Translations under genes and position numbers: made by a program | Part shown: positions 23,907-33,475 of the stretch, one piece after another | How the letters are laid out: each line of letters starts with the position of its first letter | Numbering within the stretch: position 1 is the stretch's first letter | Assembly: GCA_044221135.1 (NCBI GenBank) | Contig: JBGAPT010000014.1 | Coordinates: forward strand, 1-42,055 | Source: UBA4722 sp044221135 | GTDB taxonomy: Bacteria; Pseudomonadota; Gammaproteobacteria; DSM-16500 | Length of the DNA stretch: 42,055 bases | Direction of reading: 5' to 3' | Notes under the pieces: model-generated | Database searches by the model: none | Seen by the model: the letters and a program-made list of their open reading frames with translations, nothing else | What the model was told of the DNA's origin: nothing

Positions 23907-24725
23907 ATGGAATTAAAAAATCATTTAACTTTAACTTTAAGTCATGAAATAAATACTATATGCCAACCTCTGATACAGTTAGGCATTACATTTTTTTCGT
24001 TTGATAGAGTTTATAAAAATAATAGCCGATCTGTTCTAAGTAATTCTCCAAATTGGATTGATCATTATTATAAAAGCGAATATTATAAAATTATTTTAAT
24101 TAGCAATACTCATTTGCAAGTGAATCCTTCATATGTCTTATGGTCTCACTTAACTAGAGACCCAGTATATACAGTAGCAGCTGAATTTGGAATTGGCCTT
24201 GGGATAAGTTTAATCCAAAAAGAACCAGAATGTTATGAATATTACCATTTTGCTTCCGATGAAAATAATAAAAAAGTTCATGATCAGTACTTAATAGATA
24301 ACATACCTTATTTGAAAAGATTTATTCAGTATTTTAAGGACAAATCACAAATTCTAATGAAACAGGTAGATAAAAAACGTATTTTTCTTCCAGAAAAGCC
24401 ATTAGATTTTATTATACAATCAGAAAATATTGTGCTATCTGATATTGACTCTTATAAGAAGTTCATTGACCAAACAGAAATTAAACGTTATTACTTAGGC
24501 AATGAATTTCCAAATATCTATCTTACTAAACAAGAAATACATTGCATTCATTTTCTTATGAAAGGACATACTTTTAAAAGAATATCTAATAATTTAAAAA
24601 TAGCGGAAAGAACAGTCATAAATCATATTACAAATGTCCGTAAAAAATTAGGTTGTAAAACTCTATGTGAATTAGGAGTTAAACTAGCTAAAATTAAAAT
24701 TTTGGATTTTCTATTAGAATCTTAA
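23907..24725 (+). CDS. LuxR-family transcriptional regulator
   Basis: A 272-residue regulator. The C-terminal helix-turn-helix (about 205-265) reads LTKQEIHCIHFLMKGHTFKR, then LKIAERTVINHITNVRKKLG. The N-terminal 170 residues (PNWIDHYYKSEYYKIILISN, then GIGLGISLIQKEPECYEYYH) resemble autoinducer-binding-like sensory domains of LuxR family proteins, without a recognisable acyl-homoserine lactone binding signature. Legionella carries several such orphan regulators that respond to unknown signals. No target gene is evident: the flanks are pseudogenes and intergenic DNA. Its composition is AT-rich. Confidence 0.8.
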   Translation: MELKNHLTLTLSHEINTICQPLIQLGITFFSFDRVYKNNSRSVLSNSPNWIDHYYKSEYYKIILISNTHLQVNPSYVLWSHLTRDPVYTVAAEFGIGLGISLIQKEPECYEYYHFASDENNKKVHDQYLIDNIPYLKRFIQYFKDKSQILMKQVDKKRIFLPEKPLDFIIQSENIVLSDIDSYKKFIDQTEIKRYYLGNEFPNIYLTKQEIHCIHFLMKGHTFKRISNNLKIAERTVINHITNVRKKLGCKTLCELGVKLAKIKILDFLLES

Positions 24726-24995
24726 TAAAAATTTACACATTATAATTTTTTACATATCAATGATCTTACCAATTAATTTAGCTCTCGAATCATACCTTAC
24801 AACAACCATTATCAGATTTAACTTGATGCCTATGTAGCTTTCTCGAAAAGGCCATTTTGGGACGAATACCGGGATACATTATTATTAATTAGTAAAAAGT
24901 TACTATTTACTTACAGGAGAGCAAGTGATTATATTGTCTTGCAATTATACAACTGTTAATCGTTAAAATAATATTAATTAATTATGGAGGTATTT

Positions 24996-25537
24996 ATGCA
25001 AATAAAAAATAAGATTGCATTAAAGAATGTGCTGAGTGCAGGTGTTATGTGTTATTTTTTAGTTTTAATAGGTGTTGTGTGTCAACCAGTATTAGCAGAC
25101 AATGAACAGCAAGTGGTCCACCAGCAGGTTTATCCATACCCTGTCCCTGGCCCCAGTTGTGGGCCAGATAAGATTAAGCCTATCGCATGGGTGGTAGCAG
25201 ATAAGTGGGTATTTTGGGATAAAAATAGGAGAAATATTCCATTACCAGTAACAGTTAGCTTTGTGGATGCCTGCAAAAGTCATGATGATTGCTACGTGAT
25301 GTGAGGTTCCGAGGCGCTATGAAGGATGAGTGCGAGGACAAACTCAGGCTTAGTGGAAATCGCAATGTATGTATAACCATCGCAAATGCTTATTATGAAG
25401 GAGTGCAACGGGGAGGAGAGGATGCTTACAATCAATCATGTAATAGGACGGAGGGGACTTCTATAATAAATCATGTAATAATAAAAGATAGTATAAAAAA
25501 TGAAAAGTTTCATGAGAAGCGCTATATTTCTAATTGA
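24996..25537 (+). pseudogene. Secreted phospholipase A2-like protein, frameshifted
   Basis: From ATG 24996 (GGAGG at 24986-24990) a signal peptide is predicted (about 1-34, ending QPVLA). The mature part contains PSCGPDKIKPIAWVVADKW and FVDACKSHDDCYV, where H96/D97 are the calcium-dependent PLA2 catalytic pair flanked by Cys93 and Cys99. A TGA follows at 25302-25304. The rest is in another frame: MKDECEDKLRLSGNRNVC, then ANAYYEGVQRGGEDAYNQSC, the expected C-terminal helix with a paired cysteine set. The enzyme would cleave the sn-2 ester of phospholipids. As sequenced it is split within the loop after the active-site helix, either a real inactivation or an error. Confidence 0.6.
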
Positions 25538-25934
25538 ATTTATTTCTTCAACTGTTAATATCTATTAGTCGCGGTACAGAGCAGGAACCCAATAACCGCG
25601 ATGTAATCAAGGGCGTTAACTAGCCGCCCTTATTTTTACTAGATCACATCAATTTTTACTTATCTATTTAACGCATTCTTAATAGAAAAACAGAGAACCC
25701 GGAAAGCTGATCATGGAGAGTTTTATGTTATTGCTAAGCTGTCTAATATTGAAAATCTCATACAAAAATTAAAAATATACGAAGAAAGAGATATTAAAAA
25801 TAAGAGTCTTAGGAATAGCATATCTGCTGAATCTGATAAAATTGCGTTATTTTTTGGAAAATAATCAGGCGTATCCGCAATATTTTCAGCTTCAAAGCAG
25901 TGAATTACATAAAATCAATCGTAAAATGTTAGAA
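25538..25934. other. Intergenic stretch with a C-terminal gene remnant
   Basis: About 25655-25864 (+) is an open frame without start codon (KADHGEFYVIAKLSNIENLI, then EERDIKNKSLR, ending in ALFFGK and stop). It looks like the last 65 residues of a lost helical protein. A second short remnant with a stop at 25940-25942 follows. There is no complete gene. Confidence 0.4.
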
Positions 25935-26921
25935 TTAAGCTAGATTTTTTTCTTCTTCAACAGATTGATAATTCATTACCGCTTTTTTAAATTGCTGGAG
26001 GACCTCTTTTCTTAATGTATCCGGTCCAAGTACCGTTACTTCAGCACCATAGCGCATAATATCCATTACTAACTCTCGATGATCGCTGTACGGTATCCAG
26101 AACTCAATTGATCCATCTTCATTATTTTGACTTTGTTGGCTGGGGTGCCATTCTGAATTGCGAACACGCATCGCGGCTAGACCTGTGAAACGTAGATGAG
26201 CCGTCTGTGAGGGAAGGCCGGTAAAAATACCATAACTGGATGCTAAATGTGCTTCCAGTATTTTTTCTTCTACGCAATTTGCAGTTTGTTCTGTCAACTC
26301 TAAAGATTGTATTCCTGCTACCCAAAAAGTCCGCAAGCCTTCTCGTAGATGACACCAGGCATCCAAATACCAATTATTCCGATAATAAGTCAGACGTTGC
26401 GGCGAAACGGTGCGCTCAGAATAAGAGCCGTGAATATCTTGATAGCGCATGTAGATGGTATGGTGATAGAGCGTTGCTTGGCATAAAGGCAAAAATATAT
26501 CGGAGCGAATATATTGGTGAGCAATAGGGATAACATGAATGCGTTTCACCAAATTATTCGGCATTTTTCCACTCAGCGCCAGCAATCGATTAACATGTTT
26601 TGCGAGTGAGTCAAAATACTCACTGAGTAATCCTGGTTGGAGTTGTTGTAACATTTGCTGAATAATCAAAAGTGCTTGCAATTCATGTGTAGTAAACCAT
26701 AAACCGCTGACTTGCGTGGCTTTTGTATAGTCGTAATAATAACCTTTATGCTCTTTAGAAAAAACAATAGGATAGTTATATTGCTCGCGCAATACTTTGA
26801 TTAACCGTTTAAAAGTAGAAAAAGAACATTCCATTTGCGTAAGAAAAGCATTAACGGATATGGGATATTTATGACTGCGAAATAATCTATCTAGCAAAAA
26901 AAGACGGTGTAATGTTTCCAT
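25935..26921 (-). CDS. WYL-domain transcriptional regulator (YafY type)
   Basis: A 328-residue protein. The N-terminal winged helix-turn-helix (about 1-60; LDRLFRSHKYPISVNAFLTQ, then FSTFKRLIKVL) binds DNA. A WYL domain follows (about 135-225; IYMRYQDIHGSYSERTVSPQ, then RLTYYRNNWYLDAWC, with the typical Trp-Tyr-Leu). The C-terminal WCX-like extension (about 240-320) completes the family architecture. WYL proteins sense nucleic acids or nucleotides and often control stress or defence genes. No target operon is adjacent: the next gene on that strand is a small XRE protein and the other side is non-coding. The protein is intact. Confidence 0.85.
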   Translation of the reverse strand: METLHRLFLLDRLFRSHKYPISVNAFLTQMECSFSTFKRLIKVLREQYNYPIVFSKEHKGYYYDYTKATQVSGLWFTTHELQALLIIQQMLQQLQPGLLSEYFDSLAKHVNRLLALSGKMPNNLVKRIHVIPIAHQYIRSDIFLPLCQATLYHHTIYMRYQDIHGSYSERTVSPQRLTYYRNNWYLDAWCHLREGLRTFWVAGIQSLELTEQTANCVEEKILEAHLASSYGIFTGLPSQTAHLRFTGLAAMRVRNSEWHPSQQSQNNEDGSIEFWIPYSDHRELVMDIMRYGAEVTVLGPDTLRKEVLQQFKKAVMNYQSVEEEKNLA

Positions 26922-27196
26922 AAATTTCCGTATCAGTTAAATAATAAGTTAAGTCGCTTAATTGTAAATGTTTAGGATACAGCTGCGAGTACATTGAATT
27001 GACCGACTCCCCGCATTAGACTCGGATTTTAATTATCAGTTGCTGCTTAGACAATAATTCAAACAACACACAGGTTCTTCAAAATAAGCAAAGAAAGTGT
27101 CAGACAGTCTCTTAAAAGACCCGCTAGAAAGGGTCCAAATAGCATGCTAAACTGCTAATCTTCACTAGGTAACATAATGGTTCAACAATAACACCA

Positions 27197-27442
27197 TCAG
27201 CTATTAATAGGTAATTTTATACTTTTCTCCCCTAATAACAACCAATGTAAAGAAATAGTTAATAATTTACAGTACCGTGCTACGTGTGAAGATTTAATAG
27301 CTATTTCTCCTTTCTCCAAAGCGATATAAGAAGAGGGTAACTGATTTTTTTCACAAAAATCTTTAGCAGAGAAATACCCTGCTCTTTCACGTGCTTGCTT
27401 TAAACGGGCAGCAATTTCTTTGCGAGCATTTGTAGTTGACAT
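27197..27442 (-). CDS. Small XRE-type DNA-binding protein
   Basis: An 81-residue protein that is almost only a phage-repressor-type helix-turn-helix (ARLKQARERAGYFSAKDFCE, then LPSSYIALEKGEIAIKSSHV, ending HWLLLGEKS). It resembles in layout the DNA-binding half of the ICE repressor at 3209-3646 and could be a related or competing regulator. The start has only a modest ribosome-binding site. No partner gene such as a toxin is adjacent, so I do not call it an antitoxin. Confidence 0.7.
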   Translation of the reverse strand: MSTTNARKEIAARLKQARERAGYFSAKDFCEKNQLPSSYIALEKGEIAIKSSHVARYCKLLTISLHWLLLGEKSIKLPINS

Positions 27443-27977
27443 AAATCATCCTTTCTAAAAAATTATTCCATTTTACTGAGCAGTAAGCTCACTGGCTGAA
27501 TTTTTTTGTTTTTAATGGGCTAGAGTTACGTAATTATAGTACGATGTTTCATCGAGCATAGAGGACGTTTGTTTTATCTGACAACGCCTCTTTCTTTGAT
27601 CATTCATGGAAGGTTTTACGTATGTATATTTTTCAAAGCTCGTCTGAGGTAACAGGCAAATTAATAATATCATGATGAATTTAGTACTAACTTAAAATTT
27701 AAACCACGGCGATTGCAAAATATTTTACAAAAACTACCAAAACGTATGTAATCAATACCCTAGATAAATCATTATGCATGGCGAATCAGTATGATGCAAT
27801 GGCTAGTGTTAAAAAACCACAAAACTTTTAAAATTATAAAGTGATAAAAAAAATGTATAGAATAAAGAATAGGTAGTATGTCATAAAAGTCCCTTGAAAA
27901 TAAATAACATGCACATGAATGTTCACGCCTGGTAAATTGAATGGGTAATAAAATTTAGCATAAGGCTTACATTTTAT
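27443..27977. other. Gene-poor interval
   Basis: I see no convincing coding region. A 17-codon frame (ATG near 27779, MANQYDAMASVKKPQNF) looks like the start of a lost methyltransferase gene. The rest is AT-rich without repeats that I can support. Confidence 0.3.
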
Positions 27978-28271
27978 TCAGCTTATTTCGTACTCATCTT
28001 TTTTAAAAGGGGTCAGTGGATCTAAGCCATGATCACTGTTTGATGATTCAGAATTCATTGAGATTCTCAATACAGTTGTGGTGCTAGGTGGTGTATGATT
28101 CTGCGATGCTGTTAGCATTTCTTCCATACCTAGCGGTGCGGAACTTTGTACACTCAATACCGGTGAATCTAGGTTTTCATCTACTATACAATTTTCCGCT
28201 CGAATTTGTATAAAAGGGATTTTGCTTTTAATGAAAGATACCACATCATCGAGCGTATTTCTTGCTGTCAA
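27978..28271 (-). CDS. Hypothetical acidic protein
   Basis: A 97-residue, Ser/Glu-rich and probably disordered protein (QSSAPLGMEEMLTASQNHTP, NSESSNSDHGLDPL) with a short helical N-terminus. I do not recognise it. It lies 33 bases from a small membrane protein on the same strand, with which it may form a pair. Low coding confidence. Confidence 0.35.
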   Translation of the reverse strand: MTARNTLDDVVSFIKSKIPFIQIRAENCIVDENLDSPVLSVQSSAPLGMEEMLTASQNHTPPSTTTVLRISMNSESSNSDHGLDPLTPFKKDEYEIS

Positions 28272-28304
28272 AAATAAGTGAACTTATATAATATATTAGG
28301 AAGA

Positions 28305-28541
28305 TTATGTAGTTTCATTTTTTCGTAAGTAACTTTTTTCTTTCACTAGAATTGATGTTATAAATGAAGAAAAAATAGCACCTAATAAAATTATCATGGG
28401 TAGATAAAAATCTTCTAGAGCAAAAGAAATAAAGGAACTATGAAATCTACTCTTTACGTGTAAATCTACTAATTCTCCATAAATATAATTCATTAATCCT
28501 ATGCTACTAATTGTAGTCACGCTAATTATACTCATTGACAT
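28305..28541 (-). CDS. Small two-helix membrane protein, possible
   Basis: A 78-residue protein with hydrophobic segments at about 5-24 and 45-66 (LPMIILLGAIFSSFITSILV), joined by a 20-residue loop, and a basic tail (KEKSYLRKNETT). No family recognised. Small proteins like this are occasionally holins or immunity proteins, but nothing here supports a specific role. Confidence 0.35.
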   Translation of the reverse strand: MSMSIISVTTISSIGLMNYIYGELVDLHVKSRFHSSFISFALEDFYLPMIILLGAIFSSFITSILVKEKSYLRKNETT

Positions 28542-29419
28542 GGCAACTTACGCAGCTACCATTTTTGACAGACCCGGTATTTTTAATAAAGTCAATACGT
28601 ATTTTACAGGGTGCTACATAGTAAAGAAGTGTTTTATACTTTCTTCTTTATACAACTTAAGAGGAACTGGAGGAGATTTATGGTAACTTTAAAAGAAATC
28701 ATATGTTCATTGAGTTCTGCCTTGCTAAACTAGCAAGGTAGAAAAGGAAAATATGTCAAGCAAAAAAATAGAATTGCCAAAAAATTACTGTTAGATGTTA
28801 TCTACACCCGTAATAGTATTCAGACTAATATTTTATCCGTTATTCAAAAAGAAACAATTGTATACAACGTTCTACTTGCTTCAAAAAATGCTTTATCAAA
28901 ATTAAATAAACAAGGAGAGCTTGATTCAATTGTGAATATTTATATAAAAAAATGGAAAAATATTAGGATGGGTAATAATTAAATAAACTGGATGGTAAGA
29001 TATGATATTACTATTTTTTGTCTGCATATATATTCCTGCTAATAAAAATTTTTAAGAAAATAATTTATAAAGTTTCATGGCATTCGCTATTAGCCAAGTA
29101 TCTGAACCTGACCCTTTTGAATATACCTATAGTTTCTATGCCATTTATAAAATATCTCAATAATATTGTTGAGAACGATCATAAATCAGTAAAACGTAAA
29201 TCAAATTACAAACAATGTAATCAGTCACTTGATAGTACAGCAACTATTTGTAAGCTATTTATTTTGCAACAGTCTAAAGAGTAGTGTTAGTTAAAATCAA
29301 TGAACCATAAAAATGGTATGTATTAAAAATTAATTTCTATGAAAATATACTGATATTAGTTCGATACCTAGGCTATTTTTTTTGGTCGAACTAATACTTC
29401 ACGGCTTTTTTTGATTTTA
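28542..29419. other. AT-rich scar region
   Basis: No complete gene can be supported. An 8-bp hairpin CCTTGCTA/TAGCAAGG (28720-28738) precedes an open frame 28755-28982 of about 75 codons without a start (RIAKKLLLDVIYTRNSIQTN, ending RMGNN), perhaps a helical gene remnant. ATTAGTTCGA and TCGAACTAAT (29355-29364 and 29386-29395) form a perfect 10-bp inverted repeat with a T-rich loop. An 88-codon frame at 29018-29284 has no ribosome-binding site and I do not trust it. Confidence 0.35.
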
Positions 29420-29734
29420 TCAAAGATTAGCTTTCTTTCTTTTTTTATTTATAGATTTAAAATAACGCTTCCGAGTTATATGAAAAATCGGCAACTTTGG
29501 TTTATTCCTAAAAAACGTTACTTTTTTTATGAGATTTTTTTCATAGTCTATTAAAAAAAATCCATAAATCAATGAAAAACTATAGCCGTGTTTAAATTTA
29601 TTTTCTTGATCAAATAAAAAGATTTTTCTAATTGTCCTTATTTTAAAATGGACAGTATCTATTACTGAATAGCTATAAGTCATAAAACTTATTATATATT
29701 TTTTGTAACTGAGGAGTAGATTGCTGATTGTCAT
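29420..29734 (-). CDS. Hypothetical basic protein
   Basis: A 104-residue protein rich in Lys, Phe and Tyr, with a hydrophobic patch around 46-62 (SFSLIYGFFLIDY) and a very basic C-terminus (KRYFKSINKKRKKANL). AGAGGGT lies at a usable distance before the ATG. The family is unknown; AT-rich DNA often yields spurious frames, so confidence is modest. Confidence 0.35.
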   Translation of the reverse strand: MTISNLLLSYKKYIISFMTYSYSVIDTVHFKIRTIRKIFLFDQENKFKHGYSFSLIYGFFLIDYEKNLIKKVTFFRNKPKLPIFHITRKRYFKSINKKRKKANL

Positions 29735-30129
29735 CCATTTTACCCTCTTAATTTTGTATGGTTATATTTTTTAATAAATAAACTGAAAAAATAGGTACTG
29801 AAAATATTTTATTTAAAATTTAATTCCCACAAAATATTTTCTTATGCCATCTTATGTCAGATTTTAAAAATAATATTTACGAAATTTACTGAATAAAATG
29901 TGAGATCTCTGCTCGTTATTTCCTATACACATCGTGTAAATCGTTAAGAAAATGCATAAAAATAGAAAAAAAACTGCCATAAGAGTTCATTAGTTTATCT
30001 CTAAGATATTGCTTATAACTAAAAAAATATCCATCCATTTTGAAAAATTTATGCCTTGAGGATTATCCAAAGTAGAGAATTATTTCTTAGATGAAATAAC
30101 AGAAAATGTACTTAGGAAATATTTACTTA
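29735..30129. other. AT-rich interval before the biosynthetic cluster
   Basis: About 395 bases with no gene, no clear inverted repeat and no promoter that I can support. It marks the boundary between the scarred zone and the C-methyltransferase gene. Confidence 0.4.
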
Positions 30130-31299
30130 TTATGGTGTATCAAGTACGCCAACAATAACATCTTGACATATCTTGATGTTAGGGTGTATAATTTTATTTA
30201 AAGAATATGCTTTTTGAAATCCGGCAGTAAAGAGTAGCTCTTTCCAATTGGATAAACTAATAAATGGACTGCCAGGTAGTCTTACTTGATCATCTTCAAA
30301 AGCCCACCATCCATCACTAAGCCCAAAAGCTAAAGTTGCAAAATCATTTTTTGTTATGCCTTCATTTATTATTAATTTTCCATCAGGTCTAAGTAAATAT
30401 TTTGCGTTAGCTATAGCATTAGAAATGTTTTTACTAACGTGTAAAACATTTGTTGCTATAACAATATCGTATTTTTTTTCTTCGATTCCTTGTAAAATTC
30501 CGCGTTTCTCTATATCTAAAGTTGCGTAACTGATAAAATCATATTTTTTATTTATTTTTTTTTCAAAATAACGAATAAATGCTTTTGAAATGTCCGTATA
30601 TAAATAATTACAATTAATCTTTGCTATATTTAAAATTGGTAAGATAAGTTCTGTAGTTGAACCTATACCTGCTCCCAATTCTATGATAGAAAGTTGATTC
30701 TGTTTTTTAATCTTATGTTTTTCTATCAATAGTTTTATAATCTGCGAAACAATATAATTGTAATAACTGGCGTCGGGATTAATTTTATAGATATGTTCTA
30801 TATCATAAAATCCACCATTCGGGAACATAATGCTTAAAAAACAATTCCTACCAGATAATACATTTAAATAATTATCTAAAACTCGTTTCAAAAAAATTGC
30901 ATTCGATTTTACATTTTGGTAAGTTTGAATAATATTTAAAAAAACATTCTCTAATTTATATTTATCAATTGTTTGAATATGATGTGAGGTTTCATAAATA
31001 TTTTTAGCGACTTCAGAGATGTAATTATATCGACTAAAAATTTCTAGCAAGCTTTGTAAAAGACCGTCGTATTTATCTAGCATATTTAGATCATACTTCA
31101 TACTATTAAAATCATGAATATCATTAACCGATTTAAATAGCCCCTTTTTTTGGAATATAGCTAATAAATATGCAACAGCCCATTGTTCTAATACGTGCAT
31201 GCCTTTTTGAAAAATTATAATAGACTGTACATTCGTCTCAAAGCAATCAAGGCTGCTTTTATCAGAAATGAATGTTGTATCTTGTTTTTTAGATATCAT
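30130..31299 (-). CDS. Stand-alone PKS-type C-methyltransferase
   Basis: A 389-residue SAM-dependent enzyme. The core matches the C-methyltransferase (cMT) domain otherwise embedded in polyketide synthases. It has FLSIMFPNGGFYDIEHIY at about 154-171, the SAM-binding IIELGAGIGSTTELILPIL (E207 to G213), YLYTDISKAFI (the acidic SAM contact), IVIATNVLHVS with H287, and INEGI with E313. H287 and E313 fit the His-Glu pair described for PKS cMT domains. AFGLSDGWWAFEDD and LSNWKELLFTAGF complete the signature. It would methylate the alpha carbon of a carrier-bound beta-ketoacyl chain. Its gene follows the KS-ACP gene on the same strand, 40 bases away, so the two probably act together. Confidence 0.88.
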   Translation of the reverse strand: MISKKQDTTFISDKSSLDCFETNVQSIIIFQKGMHVLEQWAVAYLLAIFQKKGLFKSVNDIHDFNSMKYDLNMLDKYDGLLQSLLEIFSRYNYISEVAKNIYETSHHIQTIDKYKLENVFLNIIQTYQNVKSNAIFLKRVLDNYLNVLSGRNCFLSIMFPNGGFYDIEHIYKINPDASYYNYIVSQIIKLLIEKHKIKKQNQLSIIELGAGIGSTTELILPILNIAKINCNYLYTDISKAFIRYFEKKINKKYDFISYATLDIEKRGILQGIEEKKYDIVIATNVLHVSKNISNAIANAKYLLRPDGKLIINEGITKNDFATLAFGLSDGWWAFEDDQVRLPGSPFISLSNWKELLFTAGFQKAYSLNKIIHPNIKICQDVIVGVLDTP

Positions 31300-31339
31300 A
31301 TATAACCCTAGTGAATAATCTATATCTTATAAATTTTAT

Positions 31340-33421
31340 CTATGAATTACCTCTATCAAACTTGCTGCGAATTAATTGTGTTAAACGCGCAGGTGAAGGA
31401 TTTTGAATTAAATCTTGCACATCAATAGGAATATTTAACTTTTTATTGATTTCATCAAGAACTTGAAGTGACAATAATGAGTCTCCGCCAAAATCGTAAA
31501 AATCATCTGCGGAATTAATAGTATCCATACCCAGAAAACTCTTAAAAATATCTTTTATACTTGATTCTATAGTATCAAATGAAGAGGTAGTTAAAAATTG
31601 TTTAGAATAAGTATGTACTTTAATATTAGTAGATAATAGGTTTTCAGATATATTTGATGTGACTGGAGTAGCCCAATATTCTCGTCTTTCAAAAGGATAT
31701 GTCGGTAAAGGGATTCTATGTAAATGCTTATCCTTATAAAGGATATCCCAGTCCACTGATTTATTAGCTAACCAGTCTTTAGCCATATTATATAGCACAT
31801 GGTATTTATTTCCGTCTATTTTTACAAATGCCTCACTATCTAAATTTAAAATTTCCTGGTAATCCAGACAATTTAAGCGTCTAATTAATTGATCTAAGGT
31901 ATAGCCAATACATGCAAAACGGCAGTCAAAATTCTTTCTTCCTACTTGAAGTGTAAATGCAACAGATTCAATATTTACTGTGGGATGCTCTTGTAGGTAT
32001 TGACTCAAATTCCTTCTTAACCTTATTAAAGCGCTACGTGTCTTAGCAGAAAGCACGAGTAAAATTAAAGACTCTTCATTTTTTTCTGAAGAGGGAACAG
32101 TAATTTTTTCTTGTAATATAATATGAGAGTTTGTTCCACCCATTCCAAATGAACTTACTCCAGCCATACGTGGATAGTTAACACTAGGCCAATACACACC
32201 AGAAGTATTAATGTAAAACGGTGTGTTGGAAAATTTTTCACCTGATGTAATTGGATCAAAATTAATATTTGGAGGTAATGTCGCATGCTTAAGAGCTTGA
32301 ATTGTTTTAATAACACCCGCAATTCCTGCTGCTACATCTAAATGCCCAATATTAGGTTTGAGTGCACCAATCGCGATTGATTTGTCTGATATCCTTTTTG
32401 TGGCTGCTCCAAAAACCTCGTTTAATGCAGCAAGTTCTACCATATCACCTAGTAAAGTTGCTGTGCCATGAGTTTCAATATATGAAATCATTTCTGGTAT
32501 AACTTTTGCAGATTTGTGAGCAGCTTCAATTACTTTTTTCTGACCTTCAATACTTGGAGCAGAAAAACCAATTTTGTTTTGTCCATCATTGTTAACTGAA
32601 AATCCTTTTATAATAGCATGTATAAAATCTCTATCAGCTACCGCTTCATCTAAACGTTTTAAAACAAGAATACCACCTCCATTACCTATCACAGATCCAT
32701 TAGCATTATTATCAAAAGTCCTACAGTGTCCATCTTGTGACAATATCATACCGGCTTGGTATAGATATCCTGATTTTAAAGGCATAGTTATGGAAATTCC
32801 ACCAGCCAACGCTATATCACACTGATAGTTTAATAAATTTTCACACGCTACACAAATAGCTACAAGAGAAGTTGAACACGCAGTTTGTATTGATAAACAC
32901 GGCCCAGTTAAATTTAATTTATACGCTAATAGAGAAGCAAGAAAATCTTTAGCATTATACGTTAATATAGCAAGATCCTGAGCTAATGATCTAGATAAAT
33001 GATTATTATATAAATTATTTAAATAATAACTATTAAAAGTAGACGAACCAGCAAAAACTCCAATTTTAGTAGATGAATTCTCTGAAACGTATGCAGCATT
33101 TTCTAAAGCTTCCCAAGCTATTTCTAGCAGAATTCTAAATTGAGGATCCAAAACCTCTGCATCTTGTTTTGTAAAATCAAAAAACTTAGCATCAAATAAA
33201 GAAGCATCTTTTAAATATCCCTTTGCTTTTACATATTGAGGGTGTTCTAATAAAGTAAGAGGCACACCTGATTCTAATAATTCTGTATCGCTGAATTTAA
33301 TAATAGACTCCGTAGTATCAACAATATTATTCCATAGTTCATCTACATTTGTTGCCCCTGGAAAACGACCAGCCATACCAATTATGGCAATATCTTTATT
33401 AGTGCAAAAACTGTTTCCCAT
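31340..33421 (-). CDS. Ketosynthase-ACP polyketide synthase without acyltransferase
   Basis: A 693-residue protein. The ketosynthase (about 8-435) has the active-site Cys182 in QTACSTSLVA, His318 in ETHGTAT and His360 in KPNIGHLDVAAGIAG, so it should be active. A linker (about 445-590) contains LSAKTRSALIRLRRNLSQYL and LPTYPFERREYW, the sequence that normally brackets an acyltransferase, but no GHSxG acyltransferase fold lies between them. A C-terminal acyl carrier protein carries the phosphopantetheine Ser648 in DFGGDSLLSLQVL. The layout is therefore KS-linker-ACP, which needs an acyltransferase in trans. AGAGAGG precedes the ATG. It lies 40 bases upstream of the cMT gene on its strand and is likely co-transcribed with it. 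Confidence 0.9.
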   Translation of the reverse strand: MGNSFCTNKDIAIIGMAGRFPGATNVDELWNNIVDTTESIIKFSDTELLESGVPLTLLEHPQYVKAKGYLKDASLFDAKFFDFTKQDAEVLDPQFRILLEIAWEALENAAYVSENSSTKIGVFAGSSTFNSYYLNNLYNNHLSRSLAQDLAILTYNAKDFLASLLAYKLNLTGPCLSIQTACSTSLVAICVACENLLNYQCDIALAGGISITMPLKSGYLYQAGMILSQDGHCRTFDNNANGSVIGNGGGILVLKRLDEAVADRDFIHAIIKGFSVNNDGQNKIGFSAPSIEGQKKVIEAAHKSAKVIPEMISYIETHGTATLLGDMVELAALNEVFGAATKRISDKSIAIGALKPNIGHLDVAAGIAGVIKTIQALKHATLPPNINFDPITSGEKFSNTPFYINTSGVYWPSVNYPRMAGVSSFGMGGTNSHIILQEKITVPSSEKNEESLILLVLSAKTRSALIRLRRNLSQYLQEHPTVNIESVAFTLQVGRKNFDCRFACIGYTLDQLIRRLNCLDYQEILNLDSEAFVKIDGNKYHVLYNMAKDWLANKSVDWDILYKDKHLHRIPLPTYPFERREYWATPVTSNISENLLSTNIKVHTYSKQFLTTSSFDTIESSIKDIFKSFLGMDTINSADDFYDFGGDSLLSLQVLDEINKKLNIPIDVQDLIQNPSPARLTQLIRSKFDRGNS

Positions 33422-33475
33422 ACAATAACCTCTCTAAGAATAACTAGATTTTATTATTTTACGATATAGCTCAAT

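Noticed and set aside
27197..27442. Antitoxin of a toxin-antitoxin pair
   Set aside because: The XRE fold would fit, but no toxin-sized gene with a known motif is adjacent on either side.
29018..29284. 88-codon frame on the plus strand
   Set aside because: No ribosome-binding site, low-complexity AT-rich composition and no motif; probably chance.
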